Origin: an uncultured Bacillota bacterium | GTDB taxonomy: Bacteria > Bacillota > Clostridia > Oscillospirales > Oscillospiraceae | Direction: 5' to 3' | DNA length: 10,367 bases | Assembly: GCA_947383275.1 (NCBI GenBank) | Contig: CANDCW010000081.1 | Coordinates: 1-10,367, forward strand | Shown: positions 1-7,155 of the stretch, in pieces | How the letters are laid out: every line of letters begins with the position of its first letter | Numbering within the stretch: the stretch's first letter is position 1 | Made by a program: the position numbers and the translations under genes | Notes under the pieces: model-generated | Databases searched by the model: none | What the model was told of the DNA's origin: nothing | Seen by the model: the letters and a program-made list of their open reading frames with translations, nothing else

Positions 1-385
1 CGTCGGGGCCCACCACGTCGCCGGCCAGAATCACCGGCTTGCCCAGCAGCTCGCTTAAACGGGCGGCAACAGGCTCCATGCGCAGTTCGTCCAGAGATTT
101 CTTCCACTTCTCCTCGGTAATGGAAGCCTCATCCTTCCCCTTCTCCATCTGCTTTTTCTTGTAGGACTCAAATGTGGCCACCGGTTTACCCATGTGGGAG
201 CAGGCAATAACCGCTGCGCCCTGTTCCAGCAGGTACTGGATAGTGGGCAGGGCGGCCCGGATGCGCTTGTCGTCTGTGATGACGCCGCTGCCATCCTTGG
301 CCATAGGGACGTTGAAGTCGCAGCGCAGAAGGACTTTCCTGCCCTTGACGTCCACATCCTTGACGGTCTTTTTGTTATAGTTCAT
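1..385 (-). CDS. pgk: Phosphoglycerate kinase, N-terminal 128 residues (3' end outside window)
   Basis: Pgk transfers the acyl phosphate of 1,3-bisphosphoglycerate to ADP, giving ATP and 3-phosphoglycerate in cytoplasmic glycolysis. The visible protein starts MNYNKKTVKDVDVKGRKVLL and carries the family signature RCDFNVP at residues 21-27, ITDDKRIRAALPTI at about 36-49, the 3-PG-binding loop region SHMGKP at 63-68, and then VAARLSELLGKPV with DVVGPD at the visible end. ATG is at 385, with AAAGGAGT upstream at 392-399 (minus strand). It lies 41 bp downstream of trmL in the same direction, so it may be co-transcribed; no obvious promoter fits in the gap. Two oddities: the common HLGRP is HMGKP (Arg to Lys), and a lysine-rich stretch at about residues 69-103 is longer than the usual short link between this loop and the LAPVAxRL helix. 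The identification is secure; the meaning of the insert is unknown. Confidence 0.95.
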   Translation of the reverse strand, partial: MNYNKKTVKDVDVKGRKVLLRCDFNVPMAKDGSGVITDDKRIRAALPTIQYLLEQGAAVIACSHMGKPVATFESYKKKQMEKGKDEASITEEKWKKSLDELRMEPVAARLSELLGKPVILAGDVVGPD

Positions 386-426
386 TTTCTTGACTCCTTT
401 CTTTATCGTAAAGGTGAAAATGGGCT

Positions 427-915
427 TTACCGCTCTTGAGCCATCTCCCCAGTCCCGGACAGCTCCGGAAACCCCTGCTGCCGCAGGGCTTCATAGGCGA
501 GGACCGCAACTGAGTTGGCCAGGTTCAGGCTCCGGGCCTCGGGCCGCATGGGAATGCGGACGCACCGGTCATACCAGCGCTTCCGCAGATTCTCAGGCAG
601 GCCGGCAGTCTCTTTGCCGAACATCAGCCAGCAGCCGTCCCGGAAACGGGCCTGGGTGTAGTCCCGGGGGGCCTTGGTGGTAGCCAGCCACAGGTCCGGC
701 CTGGGGTTGGCAGCAAAAAAGTGGTCCAGGCTGTCGTACACGTGCAGATCCACCATAGGCCAGTAATCTAGCCCCGCCCGGCGCACAGCCCTCTCGCTGA
801 TGTCGAAGCCCAGGGGCCTGACCAGGTGGAGGCTGCTGCGGGTGGCGGCGCAGGTGCGGGCGATATTGCCGGTATTCTGCGGGATCTCCGGCTCGACCAG
901 AACGATATTCAGCAC
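427..915 (-). CDS. trmL: tRNA (cytidine(34)/5-carboxymethylaminomethyluridine(34)-2'-O)-methyltransferase TrmL
   Basis: A SPOUT-family (SpoU) methyltransferase that uses S-adenosylmethionine to methylate the 2'-O of the wobble nucleotide 34 in leucine tRNAs. The 162-residue product has family length and the expected motifs: EPEIPQNTGNIARTC at 8-22, LMFGKETAGLP at 97-107, and IPMRPEARSLNLANSVAVLA at 121-140, which form the knotted SAM-binding site. I chose the GTG at 915 because AAGGAGG lies 7 bases upstream (923-929). In-frame ATGs at 945 and 972 lie inside or upstream of the promoter -10/-35 elements (944-972), so they cannot be in the transcript from it. The N-terminus then aligns with the usual M-LNIVL start. 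It is first in a possible two-gene unit with pgk. E. coli trmL (yibK) is the model; identification is by motif memory. Confidence 0.93.
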   Translation of the reverse strand: MLNIVLVEPEIPQNTGNIARTCAATRSSLHLVRPLGFDISERAVRRAGLDYWPMVDLHVYDSLDHFFAANPRPDLWLATTKAPRDYTQARFRDGCWLMFGKETAGLPENLRKRWYDRCVRIPMRPEARSLNLANSVAVLAYEALRQQGFPELSGTGEMAQER

Positions 916-943
916 TTGGGCCCCTCCTTGCTCTTGCGGTTTC

Positions 944-972
944 ATTGTAGTCCAATCCGGAAAAAATTTCAA
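944..972 (-). promoter_or_regulatory. sigma-A promoter of trmL
   Basis: On the minus strand TTGAAA (972-967) and TACAAT (949-944) are separated by exactly 17 bases. This is a near-consensus vegetative promoter. Transcription should start near 937, giving a leader of about 22 bases before the GTG start of trmL, just enough to include the AAGGAGG ribosome binding site. Confidence 0.75.
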
Positions 973-1170
973 CTGTAAAATGGTCGAATTATTGCAGAAA
1001 CTTTACAAATTTATTGAAATATCTACGATTCGCCCTAAAATTTGTGTACTTTTTAGATTTGAATGTTTTTTCCTTTTCTTTTTTGGTGAAAGTGCCGAAA
1101 CAAACCGGCTCAAAATACCGGGCAGCGCAGGTCCATTTCCTTTTTTTGTCTTTCCATCCTCCATGAAATA

Positions 1171-1191
1171 GAAAAATTGTACAAATTTTTC
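1171..1191. repeat. AT-rich palindrome upstream of cinA
   Basis: GAAAAATT and AATTTTTC form a perfect 8-bp inverted repeat around a 5-base centre (GTACA). It lies about 45 bases upstream of the cinA -10 element. It could be an operator or a weak AU-rich hairpin. In an AT-rich region such a repeat can also arise by chance. Confidence 0.3.
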
Positions 1192-1233
1192 TTCCTCTTT
1201 TTGGGAAATGGCCTACCACTCTCCCTTTAGGCG

Positions 1234-1242
1234 TGCTATAAT
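1234..1242 (+). promoter_or_regulatory. Extended -10 promoter of cinA
   Basis: TGCTATAAT is a perfect TATAAT (1237-1242) with the extended -10 TG one base upstream (1234-1235). No good -35 is seen at 16-19 bases. Transcription would begin near 1249, about 35 bases before the cinA ATG. Confidence 0.5.
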
Positions 1243-1283
1243 GTCCCCGCCAATACCATTATCACAATTCGGAGGTCCTTATT

Positions 1284-2543
1284 ATGTCTCATACGGTTGA
1301 AATTTTATCTGTTGGCACTGAACTGCTGTTGGGCAACATCGCCAATACCGACGCCCAGATGTTGTCCCAGGGGCTGAGCGAGCTAGGGCTGAATGTCTTC
1401 TGGCACACTGTGGTGGGGGACAACCCCCAGCGCGCCCGGGACGCGGTGGCCCTGGCCAAGAAGCGGGCCGACATCATTATTACCACCGGCGGCCTGGGCC
1501 CCACCTGCGACGACCTGACCAAGAACGTCCTGGCGGAGGCGTTCGGAAAAAAGCTGGTTTTCGATGAGGGATCCGCCCAGCGTATCCGCTCCTATTTCCA
1601 GCGCACCGGCCGTCCCATGACCGGCAACAACCTCCAGCAGGCCATGCTCCCCGAGGGCTGCACCATCCTGGAAAACGACTGGGGCACCGCCCCCGGCTGC
1701 GCCTTTGAGGCAGAGGGCGTCCATGTTGTCATGCTCCCCGGCCCTCCCAGCGAATGCCGCCCCATGTTCCACTACCGGGCCAAACCCTACCTCCTCGCCT
1801 TGTCCGAGGGGGTAATCGCCTCCCATACCATTAAATTGTTCGGTATCGGCGAGTCCACCATGGAGGCCCAGCTCCGGGACCAGATGAACGCCATGGCCAA
1901 CCCCACCCTGGCGCCCTATGCCAAGGAGGGGGAGTGCGAGCTGCGGGTTACCGCCAAGGCTTCCGCCGAAGAAGAGGCGCAGGCCCTGCTCAGGCCCACG
2001 GTGGAGCAGGTCAAAAAACTGTTTGGCGACAAGGTCTATGGGGTGGACGTCCCCTCTCTGGAGTACGTGGTGCTGGAGGGGCTGAAGGCGCAGGGGCTCA
2101 CCCTGGGCACGGCGGAGAGCTGCACCGGCGGCCTTATCGCCAAGCGGCTCACTGATATCCCTGGGTCCTCCGCCGCGTTTAAGGGAGGCATCGTGTCTTA
2201 TGCCAATGAGATTAAGGAGGGCGTTCTGGGCGTACCTGCCCCGGTGCTGGAGCAGTACGGCGCGGTATCCGGTGAAGTCGCCGCAGCCATGGCCGAGGGA
2301 GCGCGGAAGGTGCTGGGCTGCGACATCGCCCTGTCCTCCACCGGTGTGGCCGGTCCGGATAAGGATGACCGGGAGAACCAGGTGGGTACCATGTTTGTGG
2401 CTATCGCCACCCCCAAAGGCACCCATGTCCGCCCCCTGCACCTGGGCAATCGCCCCATGCGGGAGCGGCTGCGCACCCAGACTGCCAGCCATGCATTTGA
2501 CCTGGCCCGGCGGTATCTGACCGGGCTGGATTACGGAACATAG
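1284..2543 (+). CDS. cinA: CinA: competence/damage-inducible protein A with nicotinamide-nucleotide amidase domain
   Basis: A 419-residue two-domain cytoplasmic protein. Residues 1 to about 170 are the MoCF/MoaB-like domain (COG1058), with VGTELLLGNIANTD near the start, TTGGLGPTCDD at 67-77 and LPGPPSE at 151-157. In studied CinA proteins this part acts on ADP-ribose. Residues about 255-415 are the PncC-type amidase that converts nicotinamide mononucleotide to nicotinate mononucleotide in NAD recycling. It carries AESCTGG at 277-283, with Ser279 the expected catalytic residue, GGIVSYAN, and SSTGVAGP. Full family length. The ATG is preceded by GGAGG at 1271-1275. It stands alone behind its own extended -10 promoter; in many Firmicutes cinA lies near recA, which is not seen here. 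Confidence 0.95.
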   Translation: MSHTVEILSVGTELLLGNIANTDAQMLSQGLSELGLNVFWHTVVGDNPQRARDAVALAKKRADIIITTGGLGPTCDDLTKNVLAEAFGKKLVFDEGSAQRIRSYFQRTGRPMTGNNLQQAMLPEGCTILENDWGTAPGCAFEAEGVHVVMLPGPPSECRPMFHYRAKPYLLALSEGVIASHTIKLFGIGESTMEAQLRDQMNAMANPTLAPYAKEGECELRVTAKASAEEEAQALLRPTVEQVKKLFGDKVYGVDVPSLEYVVLEGLKAQGLTLGTAESCTGGLIAKRLTDIPGSSAAFKGGIVSYANEIKEGVLGVPAPVLEQYGAVSGEVAAAMAEGARKVLGCDIALSSTGVAGPDKDDRENQVGTMFVAIATPKGTHVRPLHLGNRPMRERLRTQTASHAFDLARRYLTGLDYGT

Positions 2544-2598
2544 CGCGCCTCTCCGTGTCCGGATGACCCGCCCCATGCGGCAGGCAGAGACATAATCG

Positions 2599-2627
2599 TT
2601 GACAGACGGCTTTTGTTGAACTATTAT
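2599..2627 (+). promoter_or_regulatory. sigma-A promoter of the rnf operon
   Basis: TTGACA (2599-2604) and TATTAT (2622-2627) are separated by 17 bases. The -35 is perfect and the -10 differs from consensus at one position. The predicted start near 2634 gives a leader of about 73 bases before rnfC. Confidence 0.75.
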
Positions 2628-2671
2628 ATATGCTGTATGTTTATCGCGATTATCCGCCCACGTTGTCGAAA

Positions 2672-2692
2672 CGCGGCCCGATTTGTGCCGCG
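2672..2692 (+). promoter_or_regulatory. Leader hairpin touching the rnfC ribosome binding site
   Basis: CGCGGC (2672-2677) pairs with GCCGCG (2687-2692) around a 9-base loop. The 3' arm ends on the first G of the GGGGAGG ribosome binding site (2692-2698). It could modulate translation of the operon, but there is no further proof and the stem is only six pairs. Confidence 0.3.
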
Positions 2693-2706
2693 GGGAGGTT
2701 TTTTAC

Positions 2707-4032
2707 ATGACCCATTCCTTTTTCGGCGGGGTATACCCCGCCACGCGAAAAGACATGACCCGGCGCAAACCGCTGGCCCGGCTGTCCCGCACGCCCATGG
2801 AAATCGTAATCCCCCTTATCATGTGCGCCGACGGCCCCGCTACCCCCCTGGTACGCCCCGGCGACCCGGTGCTGGCCAGCCAGCCCATCGCCCGCCGGGG
2901 ACAGACGGGAGCTGCCGCCCACGCCAGCGTCTCCGGACGGGTCGTGGCGATTGAGGAGCGTCCCCACCCCTGGGGCGGACGCTCCCCCGCCATCGTCATT
3001 CAAAACGACGAGCGGGGTGAACGCTATCCGGGCGGGCCGCCCCCCCTGGATCCCCGGCAGCTCACCCTGGAACAGCTGGTGGAGCGGGTGGAGTGGGCTG
3101 GAATCGTAGGTATGGGGGGCGGCGCTTTCCCCACCTGGGAAAAAATTGCCCGCTCCGCAGGCAAGGTTGACACCCTGATCGTCAACGTAGCTGAGTGCGA
3201 ACCCTATGTTACTGCCGACTACCGCCTGCTGCTGGAACGCAGCGAGCATATCCTTCGGGGCGCCCAGGCCATTGCCCGCTGCCTTCAGGCGGAGCGGGTG
3301 GTGGTGGTCACCGAGGGGGACAAACTCAACGCTGTGGAAGCGGTGGAGCGCCGCCTGCGCCGCTCCGGAAACGGGCGCGTTCAGATTATCCCCGTGCGCA
3401 CCTGCTACCCGCTGGGGGCGGAAAAGCAGATTATCCAGACCGTTACGGGCCGGGAGGTTCCCCCCGGCGGCGGCCCCACTGACGCGGGTTGCGCGGTATT
3501 TAATGTGGCAACGGTCTTCGCCATTCAGGACGCCCTGTTTCAGGGCCGTCCCGTCACCCACCGGGCAGTGACCATCACCGGCGGGGCCGTTACCCGGCCC
3601 CGCAATCTGTGGGTGCCCATCGGCACTCCTCTGCGTCATCTGCTGGAGACCTGTGGCGGACTGAAGGAGGAGGCCGACCTCACCCTCACCGGCGGGCCCA
3701 TGATGGGGATTGCCCTCCAGAGCCTGGAGGCCCCCGTGATGAAGGATACCAACAGCCTGGTCTGCCTCACGGGCTGGGAGCATAAGCCCGACACCCCCGG
3801 AGGGGTGTGTATCCGCTGCGGCAAATGCGTGGGCGCCTGCCCCATGCACCTCGCCCCCACCATCATCCGCCGGGCCCTGGAGGACCGGGATATGGAGAAA
3901 CTGTCCCGCTTCCATTTGGAGGACTGCAACGCCTGCGGCTGCTGTTCCTTTATCTGTCCCGCGCAGATCCCCCTGGTGGAGACAGTAACCCAGGCGGCCA
4001 ACCTTGTAAAGAAAGGGGGGGGCGCGCTATGA
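2707..4032 (+). CDS. rnfC: RnfC (RsxC): peripheral NADH-side subunit of the Rnf electron transport complex
   Basis: RnfC is the cytoplasmic subunit of the Rnf complex that carries FMN/NADH-binding and iron-sulfur domains and exchanges electrons with NAD. The 441-residue product shows FFGGVYP near the start and the flavin/NAD loop GMGGGAFPTWEK at 135-146. It also has NVAECEPY at 160-167, GTPL in the SLBB-like region and GGPMMG at 329-334. Two [4Fe-4S] motifs follow: C368/C371/C374/C378-P and C407/C410/C413/C417-P. I chose ATG at 2707 because GGGGAGG (2692-2698) lies 8 bases upstream; an in-frame TTG at 2683 lies before this site. First gene of the operon, as in clostridial rnfCDGEAB. Its TGA overlaps the next ATG by four bases (ATGA), implying translational coupling. 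Confidence 0.95.
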   Translation: MTHSFFGGVYPATRKDMTRRKPLARLSRTPMEIVIPLIMCADGPATPLVRPGDPVLASQPIARRGQTGAAAHASVSGRVVAIEERPHPWGGRSPAIVIQNDERGERYPGGPPPLDPRQLTLEQLVERVEWAGIVGMGGGAFPTWEKIARSAGKVDTLIVNVAECEPYVTADYRLLLERSEHILRGAQAIARCLQAERVVVVTEGDKLNAVEAVERRLRRSGNGRVQIIPVRTCYPLGAEKQIIQTVTGREVPPGGGPTDAGCAVFNVATVFAIQDALFQGRPVTHRAVTITGGAVTRPRNLWVPIGTPLRHLLETCGGLKEEADLTLTGGPMMGIALQSLEAPVMKDTNSLVCLTGWEHKPDTPGGVCIRCGKCVGACPMHLAPTIIRRALEDRDMEKLSRFHLEDCNACGCCSFICPAQIPLVETVTQAANLVKKGGGAL

Positions 4033-5687
4033 CCTCCGGCTACACCCCCAAGCGCATGTCCCCTCAGCTGCGCCAGCCCTCCACCACCCGCGCCATGATG
4101 GCGGACGTGATGGTGGCCCTGGTCCCCGCCCTGGGCATGGCCGTTTTTTTCTTTGGGCCCCGGGCTCTGGTCCTTACCGCCGTATCTGTAGGTTCCTGCG
4201 TCCTGTTTGAGGCGCTGTACCGCCTGCTCACCCGGCAGCGCCAGTCCGTGGGCGACCTGTCCGCCTGCGTTACCGGACTGCTGCTGGCCCTCAGCCTGCC
4301 CGCCAGCGCCCCCTATTGGGTTCCGGTCATGGGAGCCGCTTTCGCCATCATCGTGGTCAAACAGTTTTACGGCGGTCTGGGCCGCAACTTCATGAACCCC
4401 GCCCTGGCTGGGCGGATGCTGGCCGGTACCCTGCCCATGCTGATGACCACCTGGCCCCAGCCCATGCAGAAGCTGTCCCTCACTGCGGTAGACGCCGTGT
4501 CCGCCGCCACCCCCATGTCCTACCTCCACGAGGGCGTACTGCCTCCGGTGGAGCTGCGGGTGATGTTCCTGGGGCTTCGGGGAGGCTGCATGGGGGAGGT
4601 CTCCGCCTTCATGCTGCTGCTGGGGATGGTTTATCTGCTGCTGCGCCGGGTGATCTCCGCCCGGATCCCCCTGGCATATCTGGGGACGTCAGCCGTGCTC
4701 GCCCTGCTGTCCGTCCCGGAGGGAATCTCCCCCCTGACCTGGACTGCCTGCCAGCTGATGGGCGGCGGGCTGCTGATGGGAGCTATTTTCTTTGCCACCG
4801 ATCCCACAACTTCTCCGGTGACTCCTCGGGGCCACATCATGTTTGGCGTGGGATGCGGACTGCTCACTGCGCTGCTGCGCTCCTCCAGCCCCTATCCTGA
4901 GGGGGTGGGCTGGGCCATCCTCACCATGAACTGTATGGTTTGGCTGCTGGACCGGCTGGGCCTGCCCCGCCGGTTTGGCATTGGCAACTTTGCCGCCACC
5001 CGGGCCGTGCTGGCCCAAACCCGGGCCAGCCTGGCTGAAATCAAGTTTGTCCGGCCCAAATTGAACATTCAGATCCCCAGGCCCCGGGAGGGGCAGGCCC
5101 CCGGCGAGGCATATCTGGACCTTTTGCGCTCCGCCCTCAAGGCGGCGGGCCCCTTTGCGGGCGTCTTTGTGGTGACCTGTGCGGTCATCTTCGGCGTCCA
5201 CCGCTTTACTGACCTGAATACGGCCCGGGCCGACATTCAGGCCCGGCGTGAGATTTTGGCTCAGGCCATGCCCCAGGCTTCGGTGGGAGCCGAGACTCCC
5301 TACCACACAGCCGGCGCGCTGTCCATCATAGCCGGCTACGACGAAGAGGGCCATCTGCTGGGCTACTGCGTCTCGGTGCAAAGCCAGGGGTTCGGCGGGC
5401 CCGTCACCATGACGGTGGGCGTGGACCTGAATGGCGCCGTCACTGGCGTGGCCATTGAGAGCCACAGCGAGACCGACCGCGTTGGCACCACCGCTATGAC
5501 TCCCGCAGCCCTGGCGCGGTATGTGGGCCGTTCCGGCACCATCCGCACCTCTGGAAACAACTCGGTAGACACCGTCAGCGGCGCCACCGCCACCTCCAAG
5601 GCTATCACTGCCGGGGTCAACCGGGCGCTGAATATCGTGGCCAACCTGGACACCTCTGAGGTTATCGACTATGAGGACACGCAATAA
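4029..5687 (+). CDS. rnfD-rnfG: RnfD-RnfG fusion protein (membrane flavoprotein of the Rnf complex)
   Basis: One 552-residue frame holds two Rnf subunits that are normally separate. Residues 1 to about 325 are RnfD: hydrophobic membrane segments, KQFYGGLGRNFMNPALAGRM at 111-130, the flavinylation region VDAVSAATP (S158-A-A-T161) and FFATDPTTSPVTPRG at 254-268. A linker of about 45 residues follows. Residues about 365-552 are RnfG: one membrane segment (about 373-391), then an extracytoplasmic FMN_bind domain with GFGGPVTMTVGVD and the covalent FMN site DTVSGAT (Thr520). There is no stop, frameshift or internal start with a ribosome binding site at the joint. Start is fixed by the ATGA overlap with rnfC. 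In Rnf, RnfD and RnfG pass electrons through covalently bound FMN. RnfD usually has SGAT or a close variant; here it is SAAT. Confidence 0.9.
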   Translation: MTSGYTPKRMSPQLRQPSTTRAMMADVMVALVPALGMAVFFFGPRALVLTAVSVGSCVLFEALYRLLTRQRQSVGDLSACVTGLLLALSLPASAPYWVPVMGAAFAIIVVKQFYGGLGRNFMNPALAGRMLAGTLPMLMTTWPQPMQKLSLTAVDAVSAATPMSYLHEGVLPPVELRVMFLGLRGGCMGEVSAFMLLLGMVYLLLRRVISARIPLAYLGTSAVLALLSVPEGISPLTWTACQLMGGGLLMGAIFFATDPTTSPVTPRGHIMFGVGCGLLTALLRSSSPYPEGVGWAILTMNCMVWLLDRLGLPRRFGIGNFAATRAVLAQTRASLAEIKFVRPKLNIQIPRPREGQAPGEAYLDLLRSALKAAGPFAGVFVVTCAVIFGVHRFTDLNTARADIQARREILAQAMPQASVGAETPYHTAGALSIIAGYDEEGHLLGYCVSVQSQGFGGPVTMTVGVDLNGAVTGVAIESHSETDRVGTTAMTPAALARYVGRSGTIRTSGNNSVDTVSGATATSKAITAGVNRALNIVANLDTSEVIDYEDTQ

Positions 5688-5708
5688 GCGGGAGGAGATT
5701 TCGGTTAT

Positions 5709-6299
5709 ATGAATGACACGCTTGAATTGGCAGGGGTCGCGTTGGCCGCGCTGCTGTCAGAAAATATGGTGCTGGTGTCCTGCATGGGCATCGGAACCCA
5801 TCAGGAGTCCTTCACAGAGTCCAGGGAGGCTATCCGCACCGGATTGTGTTTGACCCTGGTTATGATACTGGGGGGCTTGGGAGGCTGGCTGCTCAACTTT
5901 TTGATTCTCATCCGTTTTGGCTTGGTTCACTTCCAGGTGCTGGCTTTCGCCCTGTTGATTCCCGGGCTGGTAGCCGGGCTGCGTAAATTCTTCAAAGCCT
6001 GCATCCCGGAGCTGTCCCGGCGGGTAGATAAAAATCTGGCCTCCATTTCTACCAACTGCGCCGCCCTGGGCTCTGCCCTCCTGATCTCCCAGCGCAGCTA
6101 CAGCCTGGGCTCCGCCCTGATTTTCGCCTTTTGCGGCGGGATCGGCGCCACCCTGGCTCTGGCCAGCTTTGCCAGCCTCCAGAAGGAAGTGGATTTAAAC
6201 CGCTGCCCAAAGGCTTTCCGGGGCGTTCCCATCCAGCTTATTACCGCCGGACTGATGGCTATGGCGCTGGTGGGGTACTATGGGTTATATTTGGGATGA
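5709..6299 (+). CDS. rnfA: RnfA-type membrane subunit (RnfA/RnfE/NqrD/NqrE family)
   Basis: A 196-residue integral membrane protein with six likely membrane helices, as in RnfA, RnfE and NqrD/E. It fits RnfA best through ISTNCAALGSALL at 113-125 (RnfA has a very similar TTNCAVLGVALL) and FRGVPIQLITAGLMAMAL near the end. Both cysteines that in the RnfA-RnfE/NqrD-NqrE pair hold the intramembrane [2Fe-2S] cluster are present (C25, C117). Positive residues are mostly in loops 1-2, 3-4 and 5-6 (about twelve against two elsewhere), so the termini should face outward, which as I recall is the RnfA orientation. GGAGGAG (5691-5697) lies 11 bases before ATG, 21 bases after the fusion gene stop. Neither rnfE nor rnfB follows. 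RnfE is a less likely identity. Confidence 0.82.
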   Translation: MNDTLELAGVALAALLSENMVLVSCMGIGTHQESFTESREAIRTGLCLTLVMILGGLGGWLLNFLILIRFGLVHFQVLAFALLIPGLVAGLRKFFKACIPELSRRVDKNLASISTNCAALGSALLISQRSYSLGSALIFAFCGGIGATLALASFASLQKEVDLNRCPKAFRGVPIQLITAGLMAMALVGYYGLYLG

Positions 6300-6362
6300 C
6301 AAACGCAAGAATTTATATCTGTGCGCTGAAAAAGGCTGGAGCAAAAAAATGCGGCTAAGGAC

Positions 6363-6391
6363 TTGCAAAGCAAGGGAAAAGATGATATAAT
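6363..6391 (+). promoter_or_regulatory. sigma-A promoter of yebC
   Basis: TTGCAA (6363-6368) and a perfect TATAAT (6386-6391) are 17 bases apart, with an extended -10 TG at 6383-6384. This indicates that yebC is transcribed separately from the rnf genes. The -35 also lies in a small CTTGC-AAA-GCAAG inverted repeat (6362-6374). No clear terminator is seen after rnfA, so read-through is also possible. Confidence 0.8.
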
Positions 6392-6426
6392 GCTTCCGCT
6401 TATAACACAAGAAGGGAAAGATATTC

Positions 6427-7155
6427 ATGTCCGGACATTCCAAGTGGCACAACATACAAAAGACCAAAGGAGCAGCGGACGCTAAGCGCTCCCAGATTTT
6501 CACCAAAATTGCCCGTGAAATGATTGTAGCCGTAAAAACTGGCGGCAGTGGTGATCCAGCCAATAATTCCCGCTTGGCGACAGTGATTGCCAAGGCTAAG
6601 GCGGCTAATATGCCCAACGATAACATTAAGCGCACCATTGATAAAGCTTTGGGTTCCGGCAACACCGATAGCTTCGAGAATGTGGTCTACGAGGGCTACG
6701 GCCCCAACGGCGTGGCCGTTATTGTGGAGGCGCTCACAGATAATCGCAACCGCACCGCGCCCGAAGTGCGCCACCTGCTGGACAAATACGGCAAGGGGTT
6801 AGGCGCTACTGGCTGTGTGTCTTGGTCCTTTGATCGGAAGGGCGTCATCGTGATTGAAGCCGACGACTTGGACGAGGATACCGTTATGATGGATGCCCTG
6901 GACGCTGGCGCTGATGACATGCAGGCCGACGGCGAGGTTTTTGAGGTTTATACTGATCCCGATTCCTTTGCTTCCGTCACCGAATCTTTGGAGGCTAAAG
7001 GGTACACATTCTTAGAAGCGGGCGTACAGATGGTGCCCCAGAACTATATTAAGCTCACTGACGAAGCCGATATTAAGAATATGGAAAAGCTTATCGATTT
7101 CCTGGAGGAGAACGATGACGTACAGAACGTCTACCATAACTGGGATCAGGATTGA
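6427..7155 (+). CDS. yebC: YebC/PmpR (TACO1) family translation/regulatory factor
   Basis: The 242-residue product starts MSGHSKWHNIQ and has the family pattern IFTKIAREMIVAVK, NSRLATVIAKAKAANMPNDN, YEGYGPNGVAVIVEALTDN, NRTAPEVRHLL and GATGCVSWSFDRKG. It has the usual three-domain size. YebC-family proteins were long annotated as transcription regulators. More recent work, as I recall it, ties them to the ribosome and to relief of stalling at difficult sequences such as proline runs, like mitochondrial TACO1. The start is the ATG with a GAAGGGAAAG purine stretch upstream at 6411-6420, a modest ribosome binding site. It is preceded by its own strong promoter and followed by a long hairpin at 7263-7323. 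Confidence 0.96.
   Translation: MSGHSKWHNIQKTKGAADAKRSQIFTKIAREMIVAVKTGGSGDPANNSRLATVIAKAKAANMPNDNIKRTIDKALGSGNTDSFENVVYEGYGPNGVAVIVEALTDNRNRTAPEVRHLLDKYGKGLGATGCVSWSFDRKGVIVIEADDLDEDTVMMDALDAGADDMQADGEVFEVYTDPDSFASVTESLEAKGYTFLEAGVQMVPQNYIKLTDEADIKNMEKLIDFLEENDDVQNVYHNWDQD

Larger units (their letters stand above)
973..1283. other. AT-rich divergent intergenic region between trmL and cinA
   Basis: There is no convincing gene in these 311 bases. Short frames on both strands are rich in Phe/Lys and lack ribosome binding sites or any recognisable protein. The region holds the upstream side of the trmL promoter, an AT-rich palindrome at 1171-1191, and the cinA promoter and ribosome binding site. 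Its base composition is far more AT-rich than the flanking genes, as expected for a promoter region. Confidence 0.6.

Noticed and set aside
1383..2576. A 397-codon open frame on the minus strand across cinA
   Set aside because: It mirrors cinA, is rich in Gly/His/Gln as expected from antisense of GC-rich genes, has no recognisable domain and no convincing ribosome binding site.
2650..3915. A 421-codon minus-strand frame opposite rnfC
   Set aside because: Low-complexity Gly/Ala/His composition typical of antisense of GC-rich coding DNA; rnfC on the plus strand is fully convincing.
4689..5684. A 331-codon minus-strand frame opposite the rnfD-rnfG fusion
   Set aside because: Antisense shadow with no family resemblance.
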